Shown piece by piece: positions 48,478 to 61,648 of a stretch of DNA of 64,000 bases (the first letter of the stretch is position 1; the number at the start of each line of letters is the position of its first letter). A program made the position numbers and the translations under genes. Source of the stretch: Lenzites betulinus. Taxonomy: Eukaryota; Basidiomycota; Agaricomycetes; Polyporales; Polyporaceae. The notes beneath the pieces are model-generated. The model was not told the DNA's origin and searched no databases. It worked only from the letters and a program-made list of their open reading frames with translations. The stretch spans positions 186,001 through 250,000 of the forward strand of contig JABYQU010000026.1 in NCBI GenBank assembly GCA_022264855.1. Reading direction: 5' to 3'.

Positions 48478-49729
48478 ATGGACGCATCTCTCTACAAGGA
48501 CGCGAAGGTCTCGCGCGGACTCACCTACCACTACTTCTACTCCCCGGCGACGGCGGGGCAGCCTACCCTACTGCTCCTGCACGGTTTCCCATCCAGCTCG
48601 TTTGGCTGGCACAGGCAGGTGGAATACTTCCGCCCCAAGGGGTACGGCCTCCTCGTCCCCGACATCCTTGGGGCGGGCGAGACATCCAAACCTGAGGACC
48701 CAGACGCGTTCCGGCTCGCACTTCTCGCGAAAGACATCGTCGACCTCCTCGACGCTGAGGGCCTCGATAAAGTAGTCGCGATCGGGCACGACTGGTCAGT
48801 GACCTTTGCAATATAATACGTACACTGCTGATATACGCGCGCGTGCGGTACAGGGGTTCAATCATCGTGTCGCGCCTCGCGAACCTTTACGATGACAGGT
48901 TCTACGCGTACGCGTGGAATGCAGTCGGGTATGCGCCACCGCACCCGGAGCCGATGGACATCGACGCGTTCATGGAGTTCCTGCAGACGCATACCGGAAA
49001 CCCCCGCTATGGATACTGGAAGTACTTCGAGGTTGATGGCTCGCACGTCTTGTGCGAGGAAAACGTAAGACTCTTCTTAGCCACAGTTATCTGAGGTTGG
49101 AAGAATGACTCGGAGGCTAACCATGGACCGACAATTTCTTGCAGCTTGACTCGTTCCTCCAATTGTCCTATCCAGAGACCCCGGAGCTGTGGAACGAATG
49201 GATCACGCCCGCTGGAAAGACTAAACAGTGGTTGGAAGAGAAGCGCGCATCCGCCATTCCGATATGGCTGACTCAGGACGTGAGTTGACTAGTAGGAAAC
49301 GTCGCATTCCTGGCTGACGATGTCCAAGGAATACAACACCGCGAAGGAGACGCTGACAAAGAGCGGCCTGAAGTCGTTCACGAATTTTTACAAAGCAGCA
49401 GTGCGGTCCCTGAACTATACATATGACGCCAGTAAGCAAATTATAACAGACCTCCTGCACTCGTTCGTAATACTGATCATCGCTTCTCCGATACAGAAAT
49501 CCCCCAGGAGGCGTGGTTGATCCACAAGCCAGCACTGTACGTCGCCGCGACGCGCGATGCCGCGTGTCCTCCCGCGCTGTGGAAGTCAACTCTCGCGAAG
49601 TACGCGCCGCACGCGAAGGTGGTCGAGCTCGAGACGGGACACTGGGTGCAGCTCGAGGCGACCGACCGCCTGAATGCAGAGTGGGAAGCATGGATAGAAG
49701 GGTTGAACCTGCGGGGCGCGGCTGCGTAA
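48478..49729 (+). CDS. Soluble epoxide hydrolase paralogue EH3
   Basis: Five exons with the EH1 intron plan. Exon 1 begins MDASLYKDAKVSRGLTYHYF, with HGFPSSSFGW and ending GHDW (nucleophile Asp). Next is GSIIVSRLANLYDDRF, a cap with RYGYWKYF and NFYKAAV, and a final exon with ATRDAACPPALWK and the catalytic His in ETGHWVQLEATDRLN. It carries a short extra tail (RGAAA) relative to EH1 and EH4. By eye it is closest to EH1 in exon 1, which differs at only about 20 of 106 positions. The intervening genes are unrelated, so the copies arose by dispersed as well as tandem duplication. Predicted cytosolic; substrate unknown. Confidence 0.86.
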
Positions 49730-49968
49730 GGCTACCATTCGAGATGTATGTGGCATGCAGACCGCGACTGTAAACTATAAGTATGGATGTACAGGCCTCA
49801 GGTCTTATGCGACTCCGGGGCATGTGTTAGGATGAGCTGCACGCTGCTCGGGAATTGATTGTATATTGTTGATCAGAGGCAAGCGCTTTAGCGCTCTTGC
49901 GGCTCCTGCAACTTGACAAGTTACATCCATATCCATATCCCTGTGCCTGCCCCTCCTTGGCCACAAAC

Positions 49969-51866
49969 ATGCACTGTCTTCGGAGAGTGATGCTCGCGTT
50001 AGATTCACACAGAGGAATCTCAATCTTGCAGCCTCTGCGCCGTCTGCACTCCTCCGAGCCGCGTTCATTTCACGTTTCCTCCAGAACATGGAGCTTGCCA
50101 CGTCACGCGATTTCTGCCATGGCGCCCCCTTGTACTCCCACTACTACTAACGCCAACGACCTGTTTGAATATACGACAGGGCGGTGGATGTAAGTCTCGT
50201 ATATGTCATTACATCTTATTGCGTCTGACCTATAATTTGTTCAGCGTCAACGACAAACCTCGACGGACGGACCGCAGACGTGAATTTAACGTCGATGGGC
50301 TACGTCGGCTTGCAGCGGAGTCCGTCAAACGAGCTCCTGAAGACATCATGAGCCTGCGCAAAATAGGCGAGGGCGGTTTCAACCGCGTCTTCCTCATCAC
50401 CATGCGCGACGGCTTCCGGATGGTGGCACGCATCCCGTACTTGACTACGGCTCCGAAGTACTTCGCCGTCGCTAGTGAAGCGGCTACGATGGTCTTCCTC
50501 CGTGACTCTGGGCTACCTGTACCGGAGGTATACGGATACTCACCTACGCCGGACAACGCGGCGGAGACTGAGTATATTTTCATGCAATTTATAGAAGGGG
50601 TGAGCTTGGCCGACGTATTTTCCGACCTAGGAGAAGAAAACATCACTTCCATCCTGCGTCAGCTGGTAGAATTGGAGTCGACGGTGTGGTCGACGAGTTT
50701 CCCAGCCGGTGGAAGCCTGTACTTCGCCGAAGACCTGGCGAATGTAGCCGGGAGGAGCACTACTACAAAGCCGGGGGTCCCGCTTCGAGAAGACAAACGT
50801 TTTTGTATCGGTCCAGAGACAGACCTCGCCTTATGGTTTGGTCGGAGGTCTCAGCTTGACGTAGACCGTGGACCGTGTACGTCGCTCTCTGTCTTGTTTG
50901 ACTACTTTCTGAAACTGACCAATTACTATAGATGCAAATGCCGAAGAAAGCCTAGTAGGAGGTGCCGAAAAGGAACAAGCTTACTTACGGCAGTTCGGTC
51001 GACCCCTGTTGCCGCTGCAACGCGTGAGGAGGAGCGCTTATCAGTACCAAGAGCAGCTACCGTCGGACCACATCGAGAACCTGGACCGTTACCTCCGCAT
51101 TGTGCCGTCACTGATCTACAGAGGCCCGTACCCCGACTATTTCTGCATGCGCCATCCCGACCTCAATCCAAACAACATCATGGTTGCCTGGTCCCCCGAC
51201 TCCAACTCGTATGCCATTGTCTCCCTAATCGACTGGCAGCACACGTCGATCCTGCCCATTTCTCTCCATGCCCATGTACCCCATTGGCTGCAGGACGGCA
51301 TGCGACCCACGATGGTGCAGCCCTCGCTTCCGGAGGGCTTTGACGATATGGACGAGGCCCAGCAGGAAAGCGAGCTGGAGCTCTACCGCAGCCTCCTCAT
51401 CTCCTACGAGTACCTCAAAAACACGTGGAAGCGCAACATAATTTATCATGATGCGTTAACGGACCCCATGGGCATACTCCGCCGCCGCATATTTATTCAC
51501 GCCCGTGCCCTGTGGGAGGGCGAGACTTTCGAGCTGAAGGTTCCGTTAATACACGCAACGGAGCGCTGGGAGGCGCTCGCGGGGGAAGGCGTACCGTGCC
51601 CCATCGTCTTCGACCCCAATGACGTACGTGAGACGAAGAAACTGCACGCGGTGCGGAGAGAAATGGACGGGTACATGGAGGTGGCTCGGGACAAGCTCGG
51701 CGTCGGGGCGGACGACTGGGTGCCCGCTGAACACTACGAGGAGACCAAGGCGCGCAGCAAGCAGTGGAAGGAGCGTGGTCTGGCAGCTGAGGATGATGTG
51801 GAGGAGCGGGCTCGTGCTGCCGCGCATTGGCCCTTCGATGACATGGACGAGACGGACTACTTGTAA
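49969..51866 (+). CDS. AIM9-like aminoglycoside-phosphotransferase-fold protein
   Basis: The start MHCLRRVMLALDSHRG gives an Arg-rich amphipathic N-terminus likely targeting mitochondria (RRLHSSEPRSFHVSSRTW). Then come LFEYTTGRW, RREFNVDGLRRLAAESV and the nucleotide-binding loop KIGEGGFNRVFLI. The catalytic segment is FCMRHPDLNPNNIMV, followed by the metal site SLIDWQHTSI. These mark APH/choline-kinase-fold proteins of the fungal AIM9 type, involved in mitochondrial maintenance. One intron follows TTGRW, another lies near 50880-50930. The C-terminal third is highly charged. The HPDLNPNN motif looks intact. A longer in-frame start at 49897 also exists. It lies between EH3 and EH4, unrelated to them. 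Confidence 0.78.
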
Positions 51867-52743
51867 TGGATCGAACTTATGCATTTCGCCAGATACTCAG
51901 CTACCGTGCTGTAATGATCTAATCCCCCACTCTCTCGACAACTAGAATACACCTCCCCGCCCCGGAGTCCTCGAGGAGGCAACTACTTGAAGGGAAGTCC
52001 ATCGACGCCGCCATTCTTCAGCTGTATAAACGGGCATACTCAAGCCAGGCAGCCTATCTCTCTGTCGTGCGACAACAGATCTAAACTACGCTGAATGCTT
52101 TCGCCTAAGTCATAAAGGTGAGCGGATATAAGTACCTTCGGCGAGCGTTAGGTGCCTTTGAACTACCTAGCCATGCAAGCATAGCGTAAGCATTATTAAT
52201 TTATCATACCACATAGTAAAAATGTGTCCTTGACAAAATAGGCTCGCGGCGACAAACACGATGCGCAGTAGTAGGAGAGATGGTGTGCTAATCGGAGGAG
52301 TGAAGCTACGAGGTGCCAAGACCGAGCTGTCGGGGGTGAACGAGTGCTCTGTGAGGTGTATATGACCAGATCATTACGAGACCCGACTACTCATCTGCCC
52401 GAAGACGAGCATGGGATTTCGGTTAAAAGATCTCCGAGAGCCTGGGTGTAGTGGCCGGAAGCGTGTCTACCTCCCGGTCGCAGCTTTTCTCCATTACGAT
52501 GCTAGATGTTAGTGAACCATGGGAACAGATTGACCATCAGCGAACGTGGTCAATATACTCCGACACGGTAGGTTACCACCACGCGCATCTGCAAAGCCCC
52601 CATGATGGGCATGTACAAGGCAACTTTTGAGATGCGGACGGGCCTGCATGCTCTACGTACACAAAACACGCGTCTTACCTACCTCCCGGTCAGCCGCTTG
52701 TGATATCTCGATAATCTGATGGAATATGAATCCTCACCGTGGG
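51867..52743. other. Intergenic, no gene seen
   Basis: About 880 bp, AT-rich around 52180-52240, between the AIM9-like gene and EH4. No supported coding frame. Confidence 0.4.
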
Positions 52744-52751
52744 TATATATA
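52744..52751 (+). promoter_or_regulatory. TATA box of EH4
   Basis: TATATATA lies 64 bp before the EH4 ATG. Confidence 0.5.
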
Positions 52752-52814
52752 CTAGCATGAGTATGAGCGGTGATGTATAGCCTACGCTTTATCTCTCCAC
52801 AGAACAACGACGAC

Positions 52815-54048
52815 ATGGACGCAGCGCTGTACAAGAACACGAAGGTCTCGCGGGGGTTCACCTACCACTACTTCTACTCTCCCGCGGCAGCGGGGAAGCC
52901 TACCTTGCTGCTCATACACGGGTTCCCTTCTAGCTCCTACGACTGGCACCGGCAGGTGGAGTACTTCCGCCCGAAGGGGTATGGGCTCCTCGTTCCCGAC
53001 GTCCTCGGCGCGGGCGAGACATCCAGACCCGAGGAGACCGAGCCGTTCCGCCTCAATCTGCTCGCGCGCGACATTATTGACCTGCTCGACGACGAGGGCC
53101 TCAGCCAGGTGATCGGGATCGCGCACGACTGGTCAGTAGCTGGTCTTGGCTCCCGTACGTGATGCACAGCGTCGCTCCTGCTGACACCAGCGCGTGATGC
53201 AGGGGTTCTGGGATCCTGTCGCGGTGCGCGAACCTGTACCAGGAGCGTTTCCTCGCGTTCGCGTGGAACGCGGTCGGGTACACGCCGCCGCAGAAGTATA
53301 AGATGGAGCTTGACGCGTTCATCGAGTACATAAAGGCGGCCACCGGGTCTCCTCGCTACGGATACTGGAAGTTCTTCACCGCCGAGGATGGAGCTGCCCT
53401 GTGCGAGCAAAATGTGAGGTTACTCTCATGTCCCAGAGCTGGAGCTACACTCTGTGCTTACTATGGATCGGGAACCTGACGTAGATCGACTCCTTCCTCA
53501 ACTTGGCCTACTCGGAAACGCCCGAGGTGTGGGCCGAATGGGTCACGCCCGTTGGGAAGTTCCGCCAATGGATAGAGGAGAAGCGCGTGACCGGTCTCCC
53601 TAAATGGCTCACGCAGGAGGTGAATAAAGGTGTTCAGACGTGCCGCCGTCGTTGCCACTAACAACTCGGTAGGAATACGATACCTTGCGGGCTATCCTAG
53701 TGAAGAGCGGCCTTAAGTCGTTCATGAACTTTTACCATATGGCAGCGAACTCTCTGAACCACGAGGACGACGCGAGTGCGTACTCTGCCTTACTTACAAT
53801 TACCTCGATACTAACCACTTCTTGGTGCAGAGATCCCTGAGGAGGCTTACGTGATACGGAAGCCAGTACTCTTCGTCGCGACGTCGCGCGATCCGACGGG
53901 TCCCCCCGCTATGTGGAAGCCGAACCACACGAAATATGCACCGCAAGCCAAGGTGATCGAAGTTGAGACGGGTCATTGGCTGATGTTCGAGGCGACGGAC
54001 CGCGTGAACGCAGAGTGGGAGGCGTGGATCGAAAGTCTGGATCTGTAG
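52815..54048 (+). CDS. Soluble epoxide hydrolase paralogue EH4
   Basis: Five exons, same plan as EH1-EH3. Exon 1 begins MDAALYKNTKVSRGFTYHYF with HGFPSSSYDW, and ends AHDW. The following exons read GSGILSRCANLYQERF, RYGYWKFF, NFYHMAANSL and finally ATSRDPTGPPAMWK with ETGHWLMFEATDRVN (catalytic His). All catalytic residues expected for epoxide hydrolases are present. It differs mostly in surface loops (MELDAFIEYIKAATGS). Together with EH3 it brackets the AIM9-like gene. Predicted cytosolic. Confidence 0.86.
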
Positions 54049-54954
54049 AACGCGGCTCTTTGAGGATTTCGTGCCGGATCGCGCAACCGGATCCTTGCTC
54101 ACATCTATAACATGGAGGAGATCCGTTAGTCTCCGAGTACTCTATGTGTAACGCGGGGGCACTCATACGGATGATGTTGGGCGAGAGTAGAAGAATGTAC
54201 GTACAGTGTCCGACTTTGTATAGTCTTGTATTGTTTGTGTCAACGATAGCGCAGTATCAGAGCCTAGACTGGCTGGCGAAGTTCGGCGAGGCGGCAGAAC
54301 CCATGCACGAGTGTCGTCGATCTTCCTTTCCGAGAGATGGCGTGTGCAAAGAGAACAGTCAACAGAACAGGGGTAGGATGAGCGGGTTCGCAAGGTTTCG
54401 GTGACATGGCGAATATTGGCTTGCAGATACACGTGCATGGCGTGTATGGACGCAGTGTCGACGTGCTCACATATTCACATCCGCAGAATCAGAGTCCAAG
54501 AAACACACTTGGATAGATGTCGTGAATGAGAACAGGTTATAATCAACCATATGTTGTACGAGGCTCGAAGTAATACAAGAGAGTGCGAGAACTACAAGGG
54601 AACAGGCGCCCGTCGGGAGGTTGACGGCGGGGCGGCCTAGTACACTGCCAGACAGGTGGCTGCGAAAATTCACAAGTTGGTGGAATAGTGGGTAACCAGT
54701 GTTCACCCTTGAGGTATCGTAGAGGTGGACAAGGATTGTGAAAAACCAGTGAGAGGCTGAGTCATACGACTCTTGTCAAGCAATTGGGCGTCTATATACC
54801 TATTTGGGAGAATCGACCAAAGCGCTGCAGCAGCACGACCGTCGATGCGGTAGCCTGTATAACTTGCGCGACGAACGTCGCGGCTTTCCGAGGATGCGGG
54901 CATGTGCATGGCATAGGCATTAAATGTGATCCATCTGGCTACTTCTATACTACA
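54049..54954. other. Intergenic, no gene seen
   Basis: About 900 bp downstream of EH4. No supported gene. Confidence 0.4.
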
Positions 54955-55445
54955 TCACAAAGCCGAGTCAAGTGTACCTGCAACGTCCCCGAGGCCCAAG
55001 AGGTTGACGTCGTCGTTCATAGATTCGCTCGGAATGTTCACAGGCAGGGCGCTGGCTTGATACAGATTGAACGTGGGATTGAACGTGGGGGGGGGAGGGG
55101 GGGGGGGCGATGACCGTGCTCGTTCTCTGCAATCTCCTGCGCGAACGTGATGAGGCGAGTCGGATCCGCCGGCACGAAGCTGGTGCCAGTGCTCGAGGTG
55201 CCTTGAGGATCACCCAATGGCTGAGGATTTCCCGCCCGACTCGCAGCATGCCAGCCTCTATGGTGACCGGGAGCTTTGTACTTGTCGTCGTCCTTGATCA
55301 TCTGGTTCTCCCACCTGCCTTTGTCGGCATTCTCACCGCTCTTGTCGCCGCGCCTTCCAGGAGTTGTAGTGCGCGCGGTGCGACCAGCGCGGCCGCCCCC
55401 TTGAGAGTCAGGTGTGTTTGGAGAAACCTGGCAGTAGTAGCTCAT
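54955..55445 (-). pseudogene. Small candidate gene split by a poly-C tract
   Basis: From ATG 55445 (MSYYCQVSPNTPDSQGG) a low-complexity protein runs through KGRWENQMIKDDDKYKAPG and RLITFAQEIAENEHGH. On the coding strand it then hits 11 C, one T and 9 C (plus-strand G-runs 55087-55107). In the current frame it ends soon after (stop at 55038). One extra C would instead join NPTFNLYQASALPVNIPSES and NLLGLGDVAGTLDSAL, with stop at 54955-54957, which looks much more protein-like. So the tract either mis-sequenced or broke the gene. No known family. Start is uncertain: an upstream MKQPEVGLDNPQ exon near 55527 may be the real one. Confidence 0.4.
55087..55107. repeat. Poly-G/poly-C tract
   Basis: Nine G, one A and eleven G on the plus strand. 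Coincides with a frame change of the candidate gene at 54955-55445. Confidence 0.9.
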
Positions 55446-55528
55446 CGGCTGAGGAATTGATATCGCTATAGCTCTGCTGTAAAGTACATACATTGTGGGT
55501 TATCGAGGCCAACCTCGGGTTGCTTCAT

Positions 55529-55567
<39 letters not shown>

Positions 55568-56029
55568 AGAGAGATAGAGAGAGAGAAAATTCACGAAATC
55601 TGCGAAGTCCACGCGTCACGTGATCTGTTCTGATCGGACAAACTTAGGCGACCGCAACCTCTGTCATTCCACTCGTCGCTCCCGAGGCATTCCACAAGTC
55701 TCATTCGACCTCCGAGATTCTACTCGGCGCTCCTGAGCAATTCTACAAGTCTTGTTCACTTCTCGTACTCCTGTACTTCTACCTCTGGCTTGCCACTACC
55801 CCGCAAATACCTCTAGATTTCCGCAGTCACCTGTCTGGCGGTGTAGCCAATCAGCAGACGCATACGGCCTGGACCGGGTCCAACGAGCGCGTGCAAAGCG
55901 CCACCTACGGCCGGCGTTCGCCGGAGCCCCGCCATGATAAGCAAGCGCTGCGCCGCTCACCTCTCTTACCCTCTCTTACCCCAACCACCATCTCTGTCTC
56001 TCTCTACATCTCCTCTCCTCGACAATCAT
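55446..56029. other. Upstream region of polyubiquitin, with microsatellite and CT-rich promoter
   Basis: A (GT)n-(GA)n microsatellite lies at about 55530-55586. A pyrimidine-rich stretch (CTCTCTTACC, TCTGTCTCTC) at about 55960-56020 precedes the start, as is common in strongly expressed fungal genes. No additional gene seen. Confidence 0.6.
55530..55586. repeat. GT/GA dinucleotide microsatellite
   Basis: TG repeats change into AG repeats with few interruptions, ending in AAAA near 55588. Confidence 0.85.
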
Positions 56030-57154
<1,125 letters not shown>

Positions 57155-57601
57155 GTGGTCCTCGTCGTTGACTCGTGATTGTCGTGCAGGATTATGGATG
57201 TAGCGTTGCACCAGTAATGTCATTTGTTTGGAGGATGGAATGCACCGGCTCTGCTTCAAGGCTTGATGCGTTTCACTCACGCCGTATCTATGAACACAAA
57301 CCTATTTTCCAGATTGAACGCACGAAATGTGAGTAGTTCCTGTCCCTTGCGCACTCGTCAGGGCAAGGCTCTCCATCATCACAGCTGAAATCTGAGACTT
57401 GGCTGAGACGGAGATTCTTGCGCTACGTCATCATTTATGTAACAAATTCCTGACCTACCTTTTTTTTAGGTGCCAACCGATAACAGTCCACAGGCACAAC
57501 ACGTTAACACGGCGTGTGGGACTCCATTCACATCGACACTATCCATGGTCAGTTAGACTAGTTCGCAAATGTTTACCCACTAAAACCCCCGCGCAAAATA
57601 T
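57155..57601. other. Intergenic, no gene seen
   Basis: Polyubiquitin 3' region. A run of eight T occurs near 57460. Confidence 0.4.
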
Positions 57602-58130
57602 CTAGTCATCTGGCAGTGCAGGCCTGTCATCGAGGACTTCATCCCATGCTCGGAGCACTAGGGCTTGGGGGATCGCCCTCTTTCCAAAGACACGGGACGT
57701 CAGGCATTGGTCCATGTACAGCCTCTCGTTAATTTCAGAGAGCCACTTCGTCGTAATTACATCTGATGTGAGTTCCTTTTTCTTGCAGAGGCCTGGGTCA
57801 ATCATTCTTCGACATCGTAGCCTCTATATCATGTGTATTATCTCTATTACAGTGATTCGGACAAGGTGGCTAGCTCCGGTCGGGAGCTCTTTCTGTTCCC
57901 TGTCCCTATCCAAACATTCCACCCTAAGGATCGTTCCAATAGTGCGCGGCGGGGCGCCACACCTTTCTTCACAAACAGCTCATCTGCTAGGCTCCAGGCT
58001 ATCCTCTGGCCCGGCTCGTCACACTCTGTTAGGATATGTTTCTGTCAGTGTCTCAGGGACACCACACGCACCACACATCGCCCTATGCTCGTATCCCGGC
58101 TCCACCAGAAGTCTCCTGACCTACTTCCTT
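57602..58130 (-). mobile_element. Decayed retroelement fragment (RNase H/zinc-binding C-terminus)
   Basis: On the minus strand RAMCGACGVPETLTE followed by HILTECDEPGQRIAW resembles the zinc-binding tail (C-x2-C then H-x4-C) after the RNase H of basidiomycete reverse-transcriptase elements. Between LTE and HIL a 1-nt frameshift is needed, and further downstream stops interrupt it. The next open piece (57805-57602) reads KWLSEINERLYMDQCLTSRV, similar to the tail of such proteins. No reverse transcriptase core is visible, so only the 3' end remains. The family call is from memory of the pattern, so moderate confidence. Confidence 0.5.
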
Positions 58131-59319
58131 ACCAGTCCGACCAAAGTCCGACCTCCTTTCTAGCGCGAAACTCTACGGTCTGCTCAGGATTGTACAAACA
58201 AGTTATACTCAGCATACTGGCCATGGTATGTACGTGGTACATGAAATCACCGGTCACGAATCCCCCCTCTCGCGATCGACGATCGTAGCCATATGTACTC
58301 GTTGCTGGGTGAAGCTCCCTCAGGTTGACATCCTTTACATAATGCACAAGGAGACTGGCCAGGAGCAGCTAGGAGCCTGTACATACGGCGCTGAGCCCCG
58401 TTACCATGGACGACGTAGGTCGTTTGATCGATATCGATGTTGCGTGTGATATACTCACTATCAGTCTCAGATCTAGAGCACCTGACGAAGCATGCAAGTT
58501 GAAGGTTGCATGAAGGTAACAAGTGGAAGATACTTCGCTGAAGGCAAGCCTCCACGCGCGCGTTTTTATCGCTACGAGTGCCCATTCAACTGGCATAGAG
58601 CAGGGGGCGAAGACACAACAGGATCCAGACTCCTCAACTGCAGCTTGGAAGCTCGAAGACGAGCATGCAAGGTCTCCGCCGGCGGCGCAGCTGGCATTCC
58701 CGAGTAACCACATGTCCTGTCAATGTCCTGTCCTACATGTACTCACACAGCTGCGGGTGGGTTCCACGGGGTCGCGATCCTAGGTGAGTGCTTCCTTCAC
58801 TGGTGCTAGTGGCAACTTTACAATTGTATAACTTCTGGGCAGATCTCCGAGGCTTCCGCGCGCCTTCCGCAGTTGTGGTACCTCCACCACAATAGCTGGC
58901 GCTTCGACCTTTCTCGAAATGCACATACTCGTAAGAGGTTCGCGAGACATTATCAATGTCCTGGTATTTGCCTGGCATGCAGACATGATTTCTATATGTG
59001 CGCGTCCATGCAGAAGCTTCGCCGGGAGCTCGCCGAATTTTGCGGTTTCGTCGCTTGTCTTGGACCGCTACTACGTCAGCTGCTACACCAGGAAAGAAAG
59101 GTGCGTTTCAGCCCTGTGTCTGCTGTGCGCTCATCTGTCACTAGCCCGCCTATACCCGGAACAGACAAGTACCCATTTAGTAAAGTTCCAGCGGATCGCG
59201 ATGGGTACCGCGACTCTGAGCCCTACATAACGCAGGGCCGGACTCCCGCGAAAGCTCCCTCCCTATCGTCTCACTTCCCCCGTTTCGAAATTCGGACATC
59301 TCAGAAGCTGCCGGACGAG
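58131..59319. other. Intergenic, no gene seen
   Basis: About 1.2 kb before the O-methyltransferase. Several short open frames (for example 58492-58707) without domain resemblance. Confidence 0.4.
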
Positions 59320-61448
59320 ATGGCCACTTTTGCCACCCTTCGCGCTCTGCATACCATCATCGGCGACGCGCTCACCGATATCGAACGCGTGTATAACGCA
59401 CCGCCTTTGGGGGACACCCCGCTCGACTATCCCTCGCTCGACGTCCCGTGTTACAAGGGCTCTCCCCAGCCTGATGCGGAGAGACTCACCTTGGACCCGG
59501 CCGTCGTCGCTGCCTCGAACCAGATTGTCGCGGCGTGCGGACAGCTGTCTGCGACGCTGCACAAGCCGTTTCTCCAGCTGAGCGAGGCGCACATGGGTGT
59601 GAGTCACAGAGATAAGGACAGCGTTATAGGAACCGTGCTGACCTGGACACCGTAACTTCGACTATGGCATTGCTGTTTTGGGCGGGCATAGTCCATCGTG
59701 GCCTCGTGTATTGGGTTCGCTGAGGCGTCCCACACTGTCGAGATCCTGCGCGAGGCGGGTCCAGACGGCCTCCACACCCTCGATATTGCCGCCAAAGTGG
59801 AAGACTTGCGCCGAGCGGTGGACCCCAATGTGGCCCCTCTCGACCCTGGAAAAATCAGTAGGGCCTGATCGGCGTCGTCTTCCGCTCGGTGCTGACCACG
59901 CTGGTACCCATCTACAGGCCATATACTGCGCTTCCTCGCGACGCACCACTGGTTCAGAGAGGTGCGGCCAGATGTGTTCGCGAACAACCGCCTGTCCGCC
60001 ATGGTGGATTCGGGCAAGTCCGTAAACGCGATCCGTGAAGCGTGAGCACGCCGTGCCTTCCCTGTCGAGCTCTGCTGAAATTCCCGTGACAGCCCTGGCA
60101 AGAAATACGACGACACGGACGGTGTGGCCTCGTATGTGTCAATACAGTATGTAGCATGCTCTGGAGCACAATTACAGTGCATGCACGCCGTAGCTGATGC
60201 CGTGAACACCCAGGACGGACGAACACTTCAAGGCGATCGCGTACCTCGTCGACCAACTCCTCCCCGAGCGGGAGCGTTCCGTCACAAGCCGGAAGCTCCT
60301 GCAGAAGACGCGCGGGGGTGCGTCGCCGCCACCGAAGGCCCCGACTGCGCTCAGCCTCGCGTTCTCCACCGATATGGGCTATTTCCAATGGATGGAGCTA
60401 CCGGAGAACAAGATACGCCTGAAGACCTTTGGCCGCGGGATGTTCGCCGCGCGCGCGGTGGAGAACTCGGAGCATATCATCGATGGTCTGTCTGATGACT
60501 CCTTGCCTATTGCTTGGCACTGGGATTAGGACTGACTTGCGTGCTCATATTCACTTTACGTCGTATAGCGTTCCCTTGGGAAGACCTCCCGAAGGACTCT
60601 GTAGTAGTCGACGTAGGCGGGGGCATCGGTTCCACGTCCATGGTGCTCGCAAAAGCGTACCCCCACCTCCGATTCGTCGTCCAAGACAGACCGAAAGTCG
60701 TCGAGGTGGCTCCTTCGGTATGTCTGTTTTCACAACACTATTACCTCACCCCTCGCACGCGACTGATGGAGCTCGCACGATACAGCTCTGCGACAAGACA
60801 GATGCGGAACTCATCCAAAGCGGCCGTGTCGTGTTCCTCGCGCATGACTTCTTCGAGCCACAGCCCGAGTTCCTTCAAGTCCCCGGAGTCGGGGCCGTTT
60901 CCACGCCCGCCGTATACCTTATCCGCACGTGCATCCACAATTGGCCGGACAAGGCCGCACACAAGTGCGTGTACACCTGCGCGGTGGAGAGCTAAGCAGA
61001 CTGATAAACGGTGATGCGCACAGGATGCTCCGCCTCCTCAGCGACCACGCCGGACCGGCGACGCGGCTCCTGGTCGTCGACACCGTCCTCCCGCACGCAT
61101 GCGTGGACGACACCACCGCAGGCTCGGACTCAGGCTCGAATGCCGCAGCACTCGACTCGGCCGCACTCCGCACGCTCGTGCCGGACGGCTCGCCCCTGCT
61201 CCCGAACCTCGGCAAGGCAAACGCAAGTTTGTACATGCTCGACATCTTGGTGCGTCTCCCACCCTCCCAGCCGTGCACGCTTATTCTGAGGATGTTTGGT
61301 CTGGATGTAGATGATGACGCTGCTGGACGCGAAGGAGCGCACGATTTGGGAGCTCGCGGCGCTGACACGCGGAGCGGGCTGGGAGATTACGGGGACGACG
61401 CGCGGGGAGGGCTCGTTGTGGGGGTATACGACCGCGCTGCCGATTTGA
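59320..61448 (+). CDS. SAM-dependent O-methyltransferase (COMT-type)
   Basis: Starts MATFATLRALHTIIGDALTD. The N-terminal dimerisation part includes GFAEASHTVEILREAGPDGL and, over an intron, ISHILRFLATHHWFREVRPDVF. The SAM-binding glycine loop is DSVVVDVGGGIGSTSMVLA, followed by PHLRFVVQDRPKVVEVA. A later segment FLAHDFFEPQP leads to LIRTCIHNWPDKAAHK, the region that usually holds the catalytic His, and GPATRLLVVDTVLPHACVDD. The last exon reads MMTLLDAKERTIWELAALTR. This order matches plant and fungal class II O-methyltransferases, which methylate phenolic hydroxyls and may detoxify lignin-derived phenols. At least seven introns. No lesion found. The substrate is not inferable. Confidence 0.82.
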
Positions 61449-61648
61449 GTCTGGTGAGCGTGAAATATCTCTCGGTTGGTTATTGTATGCGCGCAGGCAA
61501 ATGTCGCGCTTTCTCCGTGCAAGCTTCAAGTCTCACACCCTACTCGCCTGCGCTACTACGTTCGCATACTACTAAGTAGCAACAACATCGATAGAGGACA
61601 TGATAAACAAGTATACCGATTCGAAGGAGAGTCCAGGGGATATGAGAG

